NCBI GenBank assembly: GCA_003339415.1
Contig: PDHQ01000169.1
Location: forward strand, 1,193-65,192
Reading direction: 5' to 3'
From: Ophiocordyceps camponoti-saundersi (nom. inval.)
Taxonomy: Eukaryota; Ascomycota; Sordariomycetes; Hypocreales; Ophiocordycipitaceae
Length of the DNA stretch: 64,000 nucleotides
The translations under genes were made by a program, and so were the position numbers. The notes beneath the pieces were generated by a model, which saw nothing but the letters and a program-made list of their open reading frames with translations, was not told the origin of the DNA and did no database searches. This document shows positions 9,745 to 20,742 of this stretch, in pieces (position 1 is the first letter of the stretch; every line of letters begins with the position of its first letter).

Positions 9745-12700
9745 CTACTCCAAAGCCGAGCTCCTCCTGCGGATCAAGCCAGGATGAGCCGAACCGACGA
9801 CCTCGACCTCGGCCCTAGCCGCGTCGTACGCGTTCCGAACCCAGCTCGCCAGCCTGTTCCTCTCAAAGTGCTGCGCCAGCACCTTGTCCTCGGCCCGCAT
9901 CGACTCCAGCAGCCGGGCCTGTTCCGCCGGCGCGTCGTTGCGGAACCGGCGGTCGAGCGTTTCCGTGAAGACGCCTTGGCACTCGTGGGGGTCCGGGAAT
10001 TGGAACGGTTCTTGGGCTTTTTCTGCGAATTTTTTCTTCGTCTGAGCATTTTTCTTTTCTTTGACTTCAGGAGCGACAAAAGGGACGACAAGGGAGACAT
10101 GGAGAAAAAGAAGGAAAGGAGAAAAAGAAAAGGGGGAAAGGGGAAGGAAATGACTTACCAAAACGGATGCAATCGGCAAACATCGCGTAGAGCTCCGTCT
10201 CCATCACCCGACTCATCACCTCCTGGTCGTCCTGCAGCTCCGTGTCGTTGATCCTCGCCCAGTCGTCCCTGATGAATAGCCTCCTCCAGGCGAGCCGCTT
10301 GGCGTCCTTGCGCTCGTCCTCCAAGCATGCATTCTCGGCCACCTGAATGGCCATCCAGAACGGGTGGCAGGCCAGACCGCTGTCCGCCGGCAGCGCCACC
10401 AGCGTGAGCAGGTCGATGAGCGTCATGGCGTCGAGTGCCTTGTTGTCGAGCAGCCTGGCCATGGCGTCGCTAAAGACCTGGAGAAGCGCCTTTTGCCGAC
10501 GCGGAATGTTGGTGCTGTGCGCCTCGAGCGCAAAGTTAAGCGCCGCTGCGCCGTCCACCGCGTCGTACGTGCTCGCCTGCATCTGATCGAGGAGCATCTC
10601 CTGAATGAAGACGACGGTGAGCTCCTTGCCGATGCGGCTCACCAGGTCCTGGCGCGCCGCCCGCTTCGGTTTGTTGTCCTCTACCTGCGCCTCGTCCGCA
10701 GCCAGCAGCGAAAGCTTGGCGAGGCTCAGTTCCACATTCTTCTTCCACAGCTGATCCTCGCCCGTCAGCCCCAGCGTCATGAGCGTGTCGGCCGCGTGGT
10801 CAAAGTCGCGTTCGGCCTCGATGTCGTGAATCCACGATATGCGCGCCAGGTTGGGTCTGCTCCGGAGATATCGGGTCTTGAAGCCGTGCTTATCCAGCTC
10901 AAAGTCGAGAACCTTGGCCACCCCGTGCTTTTCGAGCAGGTGGTCGTAGATGGGGAACGCAAACGTCTCGCCGTACTTGGCGAAGCATTCCTCTATGTGC
11001 GTCGTCTTCTCCCGCTGCAGCTTCTTCAGCCTGGGGTCCTCGGCCGACGAGGGCACGTCATGAGGACGCATCAGCTCGGCGACGACATCCAGGTGCTCCA
11101 GTAGGATGGCGGCCAGCGCGTTCAGGCAGCCGTGCTTTTCCGCGATCCCGGCCGCCGCGTCCCAGTGGCCAAGGTGCGCGAGCGTCACAGGCTTATCGCG
11201 CCGGTCCGCGTCGTATGCCCTGACAAAGTCCTGCGACTTGACCTGCTCCGGCGCCGACCCCCTGCGGTCCGGGTTGGCCTGCCCCCAGCGGGCGTGTTCC
11301 AGCACCGACGTGAGCATGCAGTCGACCATGTCCGGCAGCTCCTCGTAGACGCAGGCCAAGGGCGACGAGGGGGAGACGCCAGGCCCGAGCGGCGTCCTCC
11401 GCGCGTCTGCGTGATCCTCCAGCCAGGTGTGGCAGAGCTCGACTAGCCGCTTCGAGTTGTTTGCCACGTAATAGCTGCCGGTCCATGGCTCCGGCAAGTC
11501 TTCGTAACCGTCGCGAAGGATGCCCATCCGCAGCTGTTCTTTTTCGAGGCCGTAGAGCGCCAGGTTGTCCCTGCGGAACTCGAACGCCCCCGTGTGCATG
11601 CTGGCGTAGACGAGCATCGCCTCGTACATTGTAATCGACATCCGCTCCTCGACGAGGACCTGATCCTTATACATGATTTTGATTACTTCGTACGTCCAGG
11701 CCACCATAAACTCGAGACGGTAGATGTCGTTGATGAACCAGTGCCGCACCGGATCCGTCTCGCCGATGTTCCTGTTGGGCTGGCTCTTGTGAAGTTCATA
11801 GATAAATTCGACGACGGACACGATCACCGTCTTGCGGTCTTCCGAGAGCCGGTGCGCGAGGAAGTCTTCGTGTCGCTTCCAAAGGAATTGGGCGACATGC
11901 ATTTTCTCCGCATCGAACAGAAGCCTCCAGCGGGTCTCGCGATCTAGCTTGGTGCGCATGACGCGGAGGTGAAGCATCAGTCTCTCCAGCGCGTTGGACC
12001 GAGCCCGCAGATTGTCCTCCATAGAGACCGGCAGCGTCGACGTGTATGGGGTCGTCGACGTGAGGATTTCGTGGCTGATTTCGAGCGCCGCTTTGGCCGC
12101 CTCCTCGTCGCTGAATTCAAAATCCTGCCGCCCATCGAAGACGAGCGGGTTGTCCTTGGCGGTACCGAAGAAGACGGCCTGTTCGAGCTTGCCCTTTGCA
12201 GATACTCGAGGCGGCTTGTCGCTGGCAAACTTGTCCGCATCCGTGGACGCGATGCGCACCATGCCGGCGCCTCGCACCATGAGTACGGCGGCAGGGTTCT
12301 TGGTCTTGTGCCGACCGAGCCGCTTCTCCTCGCGGTGGCTGCTAGTGACGGGTGGCGCCTCCTCGAGTCCTGAGCCGACGATTTCGTGGATCTTGTCTTC
12401 GCGAAAGTCAACGACATCTTCAAAAGACGTTGGCAGGACGTGGCTATCCGCCTGAAGTTGCGACTCGGGAGACGCCGGCGGAACCGCGACCGAAGCCACG
12501 ACGGCCGCGTGGTTGAAGACGATAAAGGCCACGAGAGCCGGACGAGGCAGGTACACGCGAGGCCTAGTACTCTGAAGGTCTGGCTGCGGCGACGGGGTCG
12601 AGTATGAGGTAATGGGCCGGATCATGCCGATCTGGTAGTCCTTGGGCGTCACGATGGTCTCTATCAGCGCGTAGCGAGACGACGAGTTTCGATTGCTCAT

Positions 12701-14095
12701 GCTGACGAGCAACAGCAGGTGCCGCAAGTCAGGATTGTCATTCGCCATGGCGTCGCTGAGCCGGCTCATGTGCAAGTATCTTGATTCGAGGCCTTTGGGC
12801 ACGAAGGTAAAGTCAACGGCTTCGAAGGAGTCAACGTGAAAGTCTCGGCTCGTAGGGTCGGCCTCCTGTAGAGCCAAGAGAAGAGACTCGCGCATGTCGA
12901 AATCGCCAGCGGGCTCGTGCGTACCGCCCCGGTGGATGATCCAGGACTGCAGTTTGCCCTTGCTGGACAGCGCGACGACGTTGTACTGACCGACGCGCGA
13001 CGAGCGATCGGCGCGGACGGCGGCAATGTCACCTCGAGTGGCGAGGTGCGAGAAGGCGTGGCGAATACTGCCGAAGATGCCGACGGCCGGGTAATTGTTG
13101 CCAGTGCGCAGGAATTGGACCGTGATGGCAGGACGGCCGTGGCTGTCCCTCAGGCTCAGGTGGGCCAGACGACCGGTGCTGAAGGTCAGGACGAAGCCAG
13201 CCGTCTCGGCGCTTGCGATGGCTATGACCTTTTCTCCCGATGACATGCCGGATATCATATGTTCGACGCCGGAGCGATCCCTCTTGATGAAGGCGAAGGT
13301 GGCGGCGCTCGATATGGACTCCCAGTAGACGACCTTTCCGCTGCCGGACATGACGACGACCAGGCCCGGCTCGGACGACGATGCAGAGGGAGAGACGAGG
13401 CTGGCCACCGGCAACGGGTCGCCGGGCTTGGAGGCCGAGGGCAGGGCGAAGGTGAAGGTTTCGGGGGACTGTGCCGGCGCGTTGTACGGCCAGACGACGG
13501 CATGAGTCGGCGTGAGCGACAGGGCATAGCCCAAAGCGGGAAATATCTCAGCACGTTGATTTCCTAGAGAGCAGCTGGTCAGCGGCAGCAGCGGCGAGAG
13601 CTCATCTCAAAGTCGACACATACCAGACCAGTCGGACCTGATTCTATCCGGTAGGGCCGGTAGCTTCGAGACGGTGAAGGCAGCGGTGCTCATCTGCCGT
13701 GTGGTAAAAAAAAAAAAGGTCATCAGCGACACGTATGCCAGAGATAAGAAATACTCAGTCAAACTCACCAGAAGCGAGCCACCACCACCCTTGGTAGCCG
13801 GGCGGTCGCCGAGCTTGGATTTCTTCGCCCGCACGGTGAGCTCTCTGCGCGGCGGGGCATGAGCATCGTCGAGAGGCGCATCTTGCTTGGCGTCCACCAT
13901 GGGCAATTTTTCCGCCTTGAGCTCGACCATGCCAGGCATAGGCTCAGGGTTGAGGAAAGTCTGCTCCGTAAGCGGGAGGCGCTGACGCTTAGCCTTGGGC
14001 TGCTGAACGAGGCTCTCGGAGCTCTTGGGCCGTTGACGTCGACGCGATCGAGTTGCCGTCGCGGGACCGCCATCGGTGATCGAAGGAGAAAACAT
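9745..14095 (-). CDS. NUP133: Nuclear pore complex protein Nup133
   Basis: Four exons on the minus strand: 13769-14095, 13624-13693, 10160-13563 (last base 10159) and about 9745-10022; introns are 75, 60 and about 136 bp. The N-terminus carries PKAKRQRLPLTEQTFLNPE and then FTVSKLPALPDRIRSD, which I recognise from filamentous-fungal Nup133. Residues from about 130 form the predicted beta-propeller (GYALSLTPTHAVVWPYN start), followed by a long alpha-solenoid to about residue 1359; that length is normal for the family. Nup133 is a Y-complex (Nup84 complex) scaffold nucleoporin; its propeller can touch the curved nuclear membrane. The last acceptor is uncertain: CAG at 10023-10025 keeps the frame, and so does an AAG near 10065, which would add about 14 lysine-rich residues. 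Splicing of the first three exons is consistent in phase throughout. Confidence 0.88.
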
Positions 14096-14907
14096 GGTGC
14101 TTGGAAGGAGATTCTCTTGGTTCGGGTCAGTTTTCTTCTGATGATGATTTCTGTAGATATTTTCGATGTTTTTTTTTTCCTCCTGCTTCTTCTCGTTCTT
14201 CCCCCCCCTGGCGATCGCGAGACGGAGACGCGGCCCTCACAGACGCATCGCGAGCCAAGCGGCTTAAATCCAGGGGGCGATGCGAGAAGAGAGAGGTCGT
14301 GAAAAGGGGCGACGAACGGGGGGAAGGCGGATGATGCGAGTTGATGGCTTGTTCGTCGAGGATGGGCGGAGATGTGGAAGTGAGTAGAAGGGCAAAACAA
14401 AGCTGCTTGACGGTCGCCGCCGGGGTTGGTTTGTAGCGGGTACCCACGGACAATAGTAGGCTGCCGATTCGCAGTGCAACGACAGCTCCAGCGATGATAG
14501 TGTAAGTTTACCAAGAGGCACTGTACAGTTTTCAGCCTCAAAGCCCTCACCCCTCTCTGTCTTTGGCTAAAGTGTCGCTGACATGCCGGGTGGACGCAAC
14601 CGTAGCTACAGTGCGAAGATGTAGCTTATCGCTAGTAGCTAGTACAACCGCCGCAACGGCCAGCCTCGTCTGCCTACAAAAATCGAGCCGTGCGGGCGCC
14701 TTACTATTGTCCGCTTCAATTGACCATCAGCCTCCGCGGGCGGATTGGGGGGGGGGGGGGGGGGGGGGGGGGCGCCCCCCCCCCCCCCCCCCCCCCTCCG
14801 CCCGAAATATAACAAAAAAAAAAAAAACACAACAAAAAGAAAGAAACAAAAAAAANNNNNNNNNNTGCTGCGCGGGCCGGTCGGCGCCCTGCCGGGGGGG
14901 GGGCGGG

Positions 14908-14949
<42 letters not shown>

Positions 14950-15093
14950 TGCGTCAGCTCCTCTCAATCACCCATTGAGCCTCGACATTTAACAACAAAA
15001 GGAAACGGCCAAGAAAAGGACGAACGAGAACAAAAAGGGGCCGCAGACGCGTGTCCTCGCGCGCGCGCGCAAGGTTCGCCATCAGACTACAGC
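14096..15093. other. Intergenic region with G/C homopolymers and a 10-N gap
   Basis: Lies upstream of Nup133 and downstream of the Tca17-like gene. It contains a 26-base G run followed almost directly by a 22-base C run (14747-14796), a short scaffold gap, and a second G-rich block (about 14893-14948). Apparent reading frames through it are translations of homopolymers. No gene seen. Confidence 0.6.
14856..14865. other. Assembly gap (10 N)
   Basis: Ten undetermined bases, preceded by A-rich sequence and followed within 30 bp by a long G-rich block. Confidence 0.99.
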
Positions 15094-15729
15094 CTACAGG
15101 CTCGTCACCCCCGGCGTCCAACCCTCGCCAATCTTCCTCATATCTTCGACAAACCTCCTACTAGAAATCTGCCTCCCTCCCTTCCCACCCAACGGCGCAT
15201 GCTCATCCGGCTCGTAAAAGGGGTTCTGCAAGAGCCTTACATAGGCAGCCTGCATGGCACGAAACACAGGCTTAAGCTCGCCATCACGCAAGCCACCACC
15301 GTCGACCCCTCCCGTGACGCGCCTCCCGCGCATGTCGACGACGCACACCATCCGAACCCCCGTGTTCGTCTCGAACCCGTAAGCTGCTAGCCGGTCATCC
15401 ACGGCGTGCAGCAGGCCCACGTCCCCCGAGAGGCCCACGTTGGCCGCCGCGTTGCGCTTGGCTCGTAGCTCTAGCACGTCCACCGTCGACGATAGGAGAA
15501 GGGAGAATTGGAGAGGTGTGCGGATCGGTTCGAATCTGTCTGTAGCTGGATCGTGCGACGGGAAGATGGATATGTGAAGTGGGTTGTTCTGCATGTTGCG
15601 CGCCCGCGCATCAGCCTTGTCCTCTGTTTTGAAGAAAGGGAGGTTTCCATCCTGGAAGCCTGTTGAACAAAGACTCACATTACGTCCGAGGACGCCTAAG
15701 CAGGCGATAGACGGGATAGCCGTCGTCAT
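15094..15729 (-). CDS. TRAPP complex subunit Tca17/TRAPPC2L (sedlin family)
   Basis: Two exons: 15679-15729 and 15094-15588, with a 90-bp intron (15589-15678; GTGAGT donor, ATGCAG acceptor, phase 0). Splicing joins GVLGRN to NNPLHISIFP, the canonical sedlin-family opening. Product 181 residues with a longin-like fold signature: a hydrophobic core (LLSSTVDVLELR), DVGLLHAVDDRLAAYGF and NTGVRMVCVVDMRG. The family acts in TRAPP assembly and membrane traffic at the Golgi; Tca17/TRAPPC2L binds the TRAPPII form. Reading through the intron gives a longer open frame (211 residues) that disrupts the conserved motif, so splicing is preferred. A miniature LTR element lies about 95 bp upstream of the start codon. 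Confidence 0.85.
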   Translation of the reverse strand: MTTAIPSIACLGVLGRNVSLCSTGFQDGNLPFFKTEDKADARARNMQNNPLHISIFPSHDPATDRFEPIRTPLQFSLLLSSTVDVLELRAKRNAAANVGLSGDVGLLHAVDDRLAAYGFETNTGVRMVCVVDMRGRRVTGGVDGGGLRDGELKPVFRAMQAAYVRLLQNPFYEPDEHAPLGGKGGRQISSRRFVEDMRKIGEGWTPGVTSL

Positions 15730-15823
15730 AGCGGCGAGATCTTGTATGAGAGAGGAAGTTGGAGTGAAGCTGTCGAGCTGCCTTTAACTCCTGGCTTACC
15801 CTAGAGCCAATCGCCCGTGTCTC

Positions 15824-15828
15824 GATTC
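15824..15828. repeat. Left target-site duplication GATTC
   Basis: GATTC immediately before the TG of the first terminal repeat; the identical pentamer follows the final CA at 16458-16462. Five bp is a usual duplication length for LTR-retrotransposon integrases. Confidence 0.8.
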
Positions 15829-16457
15829 TGTTAGAATGCACGAGGCATTCACCATTGCACCAAAAACTGAGGTACCTCATTGGTACTATCATTCGGGCTT
15901 ATTCAGCCATATATGCCCTGAGCTGTGTTTTCTGACACACCCCCGCAGTTACGAGGAAAGGGTCTTTTCACGTAACTAGTCATAGCAAGAACGCGGCCTA
16001 GGGCATTACCCCGGTATTCTCCCGGTTTTTCCCTTACGTGCGCCACGATTCGAATAGCCGTAACTCGGCAGATTATATAGCTTTTAACTATTAAAATATA
16101 CGAAGTATTTACTATTATACTAAAAACTAAGGTACCTTATTAATACTATTATTCGGGCTTATTTAGCTATATATACCCTAAGCTATATTTTCTAATATAG
16201 CCCCATAGTTATAAGGAAAGGGTCTTTTCACGTAACTAGTTATAGTAAGAACGCGGCCTAGGGCATTACCCCGGTATTCTCCCGGTTTTTCCCTTACGTG
16301 CGCCACGATTCGAATAGCCGTAACTCGGCAGATTATGCGGCTTTTAACTATTAGAATGCACGAGGCATTCACCATTGCACTAAAAACTGAGGTACCTCAT
16401 TGGTACTATCATTCGGGCTTATTCAGCCATATATGCCCTGAGCTGTGTTTTCTGACA
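15829..16457 (-). mobile_element. Tandem miniature LTR retroelement (TRIM-like), non-autonomous, RIP-affected
   Basis: A 629-bp element with three 109-bp terminal repeats (15829-15937, 16089-16197 and 16349-16457) separated by two 151-bp spacers (15938-16088 and 16198-16348), so the period is 260 bp. The outer ends are TGTTAGA...TCTGACA (TG...CA with a short imperfect inverted repeat), flanked by a 5-bp duplication GATTC. The spacers encode nothing. On the minus strand, a purine-rich tract (GCGGGGGTG) lies directly before a terminal repeat, as a polypurine tract should, so the element is drawn in that orientation; no clear tRNA primer site was found. The middle repeat differs from the first by about 24 transitions and no transversions. 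The structure fits terminal-repeat retrotransposons in miniature, duplicated by LTR-LTR recombination. Confidence 0.8.
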
Positions 16458-16462
16458 GATTC
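16458..16462. repeat. Right target-site duplication GATTC
   Basis: Matches the pentamer at 15824-15828 on the other side of the miniature LTR element. Confidence 0.8.
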
Positions 16463-16712
16463 ATCACCAACACATGTCCTAAATCGATGATAGCTGCGGT
16501 TGCAAAGGCCATTTTCATTTTCAAATCTGCTACTGCATAGGTATGTTCACATAGAAGTAGGTAGGTATTAGACGCCTTCCTGATTATCTACTGCCAGGTG
16601 TTGAGCTATACCGAGACGTGACCCCTTCCGCCTTATTACACATATACACACACACACTTCTCTCCTCGCCCCTGGACTGGCTTCGTCCCAAAAGGGGGTG
16701 AGCTGGAGCTAC

Positions 16713-17942
16713 CTATCTTCGATCGAGCTCCTCCCCACTGCCATCCTCTTCATCAACCAGCCCATCCGTCTCCTCCAAGCCACGCAACACCTCCTCGACC
16801 TCGGACGGATCGGTGATGGCCCAGACGCCGCCCCCCTTAACCAAGTCGCGGCCGCGAACGCCCACCTCCTTTCCGACAAGGTTACGGCCGACCTTTCCCG
16901 GCCCGATGCCGACCCAGCGACGGACCCTCTCCTGCTGATCGAGATACTTGATGCAGTCCCACCAGCGCACCGTCTCGAGACATCCTCGAGCCAGCAAGTC
17001 CTTGAGCTCGTCCTTGCTGCCGAAAGGTCGGGCCGTGACGTTGCTGATGCAAGGAAGCGTGGCGGGGAAGCGGATCAGGTCTCCGCCCTCGCGGCCCGGA
17101 GCGCGGCTCTTGCCCGCCAGCAGGGCCCGCATCGTCGCCACGGCCGGCTTCATGATGGGGCTGTGAAAGGGACTGTCGCTGTGCAGCCGGACGGCGCGCG
17201 GATCGTGACCGAGGAACTGACGAACGTGGGCGATGAGCGTCTTGATCCTCTCCATGTTACCGCTCAGCACGATCTGGTTCTTGCTGTTGATGTTGGCGAT
17301 GAGCACCTGTTCGATGGGCGGCACGTCCTCGCTGCTCTCGGCCTTGCTGCCGGTGCTCGAGTGACCGACAAAGTCGTCGATGGCATCAATCAGACCCGTC
17401 AGGTGCTCCGGCTCCGTAATGACGGCCACCATACCGTACTCGCCGCCGTAGTCGCGCACCGCCCGCTGCGTCGCTTCCGACATGGCCTCGGCCCGTCGCT
17501 GCACCAGATAAAGGCTGTCCTCGAAGGCCATGTAGCCGCCAGCCACGAGGGCGGCGAATTCGCCCAGGGAGTGACCAAGCGTCACGTCGAAGTGGTCCTC
17601 CACCCGAAAGCCATACTCACGTTCGAGGATGCGTAGGATGACGATGGACGTCGCCATGATGGCCGGCTGCGCATTGGTCGTTCGGCTCAATAGCTTGGAC
17701 GGGCCGTTTTGGATCACTTCCGACAGCTTATAGCCCGCCGCATGATCCATGGCTTCGATCAGTTCCGTCGCCGAAGCCGGAAAGGCCTCGAGCCATGGCG
17801 TGAGCATTCCGACCTTTTGCGTGCCCTGGCCTGGGAAGAAGATGGCGGTCCGCGGCCGCGCCGAGGTTGAGCGCCATCGTTGACGGGAAGGGGCCTGGGC
17901 GCATCCGCGCGGGATCGCGACGAGGCCGGCGAAGCGTCTCAT
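16713..17942 (-). CDS. MCT1: Mitochondrial malonyl-CoA:ACP transacylase
   Basis: Single-exon gene of 409 residues. The N-terminus is basic and serine-rich (RRFAGLVAIPRGCAQAPSRQ), fitting a mitochondrial presequence. The FabD fold follows: FFPGQGTQKVGM (about residues 35-46), the nucleophile elbow GHSLGEFAA (about 123-131), and the histidine region SDSPFHSPIM (about 257-266). It moves malonyl groups from CoA to mitochondrial acyl carrier protein for type II fatty acid synthesis, which feeds lipoate production and respiratory complex assembly. Length is normal for fungal Mct1. It is a stand-alone enzyme about 4 kb from the nearest gene of the PKS cluster, which has its own AT domain, so a link to that cluster is unlikely. 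The acidic C-terminal tail (DEEDGSGEELDRR) appears lineage-specific. Confidence 0.9.
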   Translation of the reverse strand: MRRFAGLVAIPRGCAQAPSRQRWRSTSARPRTAIFFPGQGTQKVGMLTPWLEAFPASATELIEAMDHAAGYKLSEVIQNGPSKLLSRTTNAQPAIMATSIVILRILEREYGFRVEDHFDVTLGHSLGEFAALVAGGYMAFEDSLYLVQRRAEAMSEATQRAVRDYGGEYGMVAVITEPEHLTGLIDAIDDFVGHSSTGSKAESSEDVPPIEQVLIANINSKNQIVLSGNMERIKTLIAHVRQFLGHDPRAVRLHSDSPFHSPIMKPAVATMRALLAGKSRAPGREGGDLIRFPATLPCISNVTARPFGSKDELKDLLARGCLETVRWWDCIKYLDQQERVRRWVGIGPGKVGRNLVGKEVGVRGRDLVKGGGVWAITDPSEVEEVLRGLEETDGLVDEEDGSGEELDRR

Positions 17943-18691
17943 GGCCGTAGCCTCTCAAGGGTGCGAGCTCATGCCGAGAGTCGTAAGTTTGGAGCGCCGG
18001 GAGACGGAGAGAGTGAGATGAAGGTGGTGGTGGAGGGTAGGTGTAGGCAGAGAGGTATGCACTAGCACCGATGAGGTACTGGAGAGGTATTCGATGTCTG
18101 AGGCTTGCATGTGATGTGAGGGGGAGTGGAGGGAGACGAGGGGGGGCAAAGGTTGTGGTTGTTGGCCTGCTGACTTTGACAAGTCAGCTCTTAAGCCGCT
18201 TGTGTCGCGACCGAGCTCCGACTACTCCTGGTACAGCTACATGTCAGCTACTTTAGGAGCTTAGTACGGACTACGGATAGCCGTATCTTAGTCTCCGACT
18301 CTAATAGTAGTGGTATACAGCTCACGTTCTGCCTCCCCCCCTAGTAGTAGTAGTAGTAGTCGTCGTCTCTAATGCAACACCATACCCTCGTCTTCTTCTT
18401 GCCCGGCAATAGAGAAAGAGAGAGAGAGAGAGACAGACACAAGGAAGAGAGACCATCCTTTGACTTCCAACTGCTGCATTTTCCCGGTTTAGGCGAAAAA
18501 AACCTGGCAGGCCGCGCGCCACACATAAAGGGCTCGGCCAATCCCCGTTGCGTGATGTTTGTCCTGCCGATATCGTAAGCCCTCCCTCCCTATCTGGCCG
18601 CCTGATCCTCGCCTCGGCGTACATGGGTTTTCTGGGTAAATAGGCAGGCGGGTGCCTAGTAAGGAGCATGGCCGCCGCCCTATGCCCTCTT
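17943..18691. other. Intergenic region: Mct1 promoter and AP-3 mu 3' side
   Basis: No gene recognised. It includes a (TAG)n tract (about 18341-18361) and an (AG)n tract (about 18413-18432). Confidence 0.5.
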
Positions 18692-20494
18692 TCAGCAGCG
18701 AATCTCCACGCCACCCTTGCTGACGGTCAGGTACTTGACGCCCTTGTAAGGCTTCACGCCCTCCCCTAACCCTCGGCTCCTCGTATCAATGGCAATGCCA
18801 TCCACCTTGAGCCCGCTGGCCAGCCAGCCCCTAACGGAGAAGCTCGCCGACGCCGAGCTTGGCATCAGAATCTTGTTCTGCGCCATCTTGCTCGCGTCCT
18901 GCTCGCCGTCGTCATCGCCGCCGCCGCCGCCGTGCCTCGCCTTCGTGGGCGAGGTCTGGTATGGCGCGTCGTCGTAGCGTTCATCGTCGTGGGCGAGGGT
19001 TCCGAAGCCGCTTGGTTCCGGCACCCGCTCCTCTTCGTCCGTCAGCGGCCCGACGACGGTGCACCGCAGCCCGGCGTGGCAAGTCAGCCCCGCCAGCTCC
19101 TTGGCGGGGACGTGCCATTCCAGAATACGCTCGCCGGGATTGAAGCTGGCGTCGCCCTTGCTGGGGCGAATATCAGACAGATTCCTCACGCCTTCGGGAA
19201 GCGGGATCGTCATCTTCAGATCGTCCAGTAGTGGCGCTCCCGGTGAGCCCGGGTGGGGCGCCCCTAGCCTCCCCGAGCCTGCGCCGCCGATGCCGCCGCC
19301 GCCGCCACCGCCACCGCCACCTCGGCCGAATTGGCTGGCAGAAGCAGCGGATCCGAGGACGCTTTTGTTGACCTGGACGCGGACTTCAAACTCGGATCCT
19401 GCAGAGCCGAGACTCGTCCTCATCTCCAGGTCGATGGGAAGCTTGAGGCTACCGCCGGACTTGCTGCCAGTAAATGGTAGCAAGTCAACCTCGTATCCGG
19501 CCAGAGTGAAGCGGCCGTCGGGGGGAACGAAGCTCAGCTCGCCAGGACGCTCTCTCCAACGGTTCAGGCGCACGCAGGGGTGAAAGACTGGAAGCTCGAG
19601 GACGGAGCCGATGTTGTGCTTCCCAGACGGGCTGGTCAAGCTGACGGTGATGTCGGGCAAGCCCGAAACCTTTGCGGTGAATGCGATGGTGCCGTTGGCG
19701 AAGGCGGCGAGTGGACGTCCCGAGGGCGCGAGGGTCACGGATAGTGTCTCGACAATGTCTGCGTACAGTTCGTTGGACGTGTGGCGGACGTTAGCCCGCC
19801 TCCAAGGCAGGGCTGGGGCAGCGGGCGAGGTCAGCGATGGCGGCGGTGGCGCGGCGAAGCTGCTTCCCAACGGGGTCTTGCTGGTGCCGTGTGCCGGTCA
19901 GCAGGAAGCCGAGATGTGAGGACCACTACACGCCAATTGAGGGAGCGTATCCAACTCACCCGGGCAGGTTGATGCTCCCCAGCAGCTTGCCGACCCAGCC
20001 TTCCATCTCAACCACCTCCCTCAGGGCATTGGGCTCGGTGGTACACACGGTGCCGGCGTCGCACATCTCAGTCAGAAGCTGGGCCACGACATGGTAGTTG
20101 GCCTCGATCTTGACAGCCAGAAGAGGTGAGCCAAGAAAGTCCTCAAGGGCGTCGACGACGCGATGCAAGAATTCGAGAGCCAGCAGCGGCTCGATGTCGG
20201 CAGAAGAGGTGGCCAGCAGTAGCAGGTTGGCGTGAACGAGGCTGAAGACGAGCGTTGGCGGGCTCGAATTTGGAAGATATAAAAGACTCGGCCGTGGCGC
20301 GGGATGCTCGAGGTAGAGGGGAAGCAGATGAGCGGCCGACAGCGGGCGGCCGGTGAAGGTGTGAGACAGCAAGGAGATTCTGCGAAGAGGGGGGGGCGCT
20401 GGTCAGTAGCCGCGAGGGCGGCTGAGCAGTGGTTCTAGTAATGAACAGACCTGCTGTCGTCGTAGATGTGCAGCGCCTCGATGACGCCGCTCAT
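18692..20494 (-). CDS. APM3: AP-3 adaptor complex subunit mu
   Basis: Three exons: 20451-20494, 19960-20379 and 18692-19880; introns of 71 bp (GTCTGT donor) and 79 bp (GTGAGT donor). The first exon is only 44 nt and encodes MSGVIEALHIYDDSR, the start of the N-terminal longin-like domain (about residues 1-150). The rest is the mu-homology domain, opening at LPWRRANVRHTSNELY and closing with GVKYLTVSKGGVEIRC. Product 550 residues. A glycine-rich insert (about ten glycines, near 19300-19325) sits inside the domain. AP-3 sorts cargo such as alkaline phosphatase from Golgi/endosome to the vacuole; mu reads tyrosine-based signals. Splicing is phase-consistent. The gene shares a 248-bp divergent promoter with the DMAC1-like gene. 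Confidence 0.88.
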
Positions 20495-20742
20495 GGTGAC
20501 GACCAGCAACCCCGAGGAGTAGCTGGGGATGGGGAAGGGTTTGTCGCACCTCGAGGAAGTCTTGAGTCTTGACGTTGAAGCCTTCACGATGAAGAGATGG
20601 GGTTTACAGTGTGGCGGCTGACTCATCATATTTTCTTCTCCCTGTGAAGTCTTCAACTCCCCGTCTCCAAATATAGCCGGCAAAGGTCCGGAACAGCATC
20701 AATCCTCCCTCACCACCTTACGGATACTCATAATTCAACATC

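Noticed and set aside
10364..11104. 246-residue plus-strand open frame inside Nup133
   Set aside because: Antisense shadow of a GC-rich coding exon; no motif.
16040..16070. tRNA B-box-like sequence (TTCGAATC on the minus strand) in the spacer of the miniature LTR element
   Set aside because: The flanking bases do not form a proper T-arm and no acceptor or anticodon arms are visible, so neither a tRNA nor a SINE is called.
15829..16457. Direct repeats considered as a CRISPR array
   Set aside because: The repeats are 109 bp with near-identical 151-bp spacers, in a eukaryotic genome; LTR-type ends and a target duplication explain them.
16698..17636. 312-residue plus-strand open frame opposite Mct1
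   Set aside because: Antisense shadow; the minus-strand frame has clear FabD motifs.
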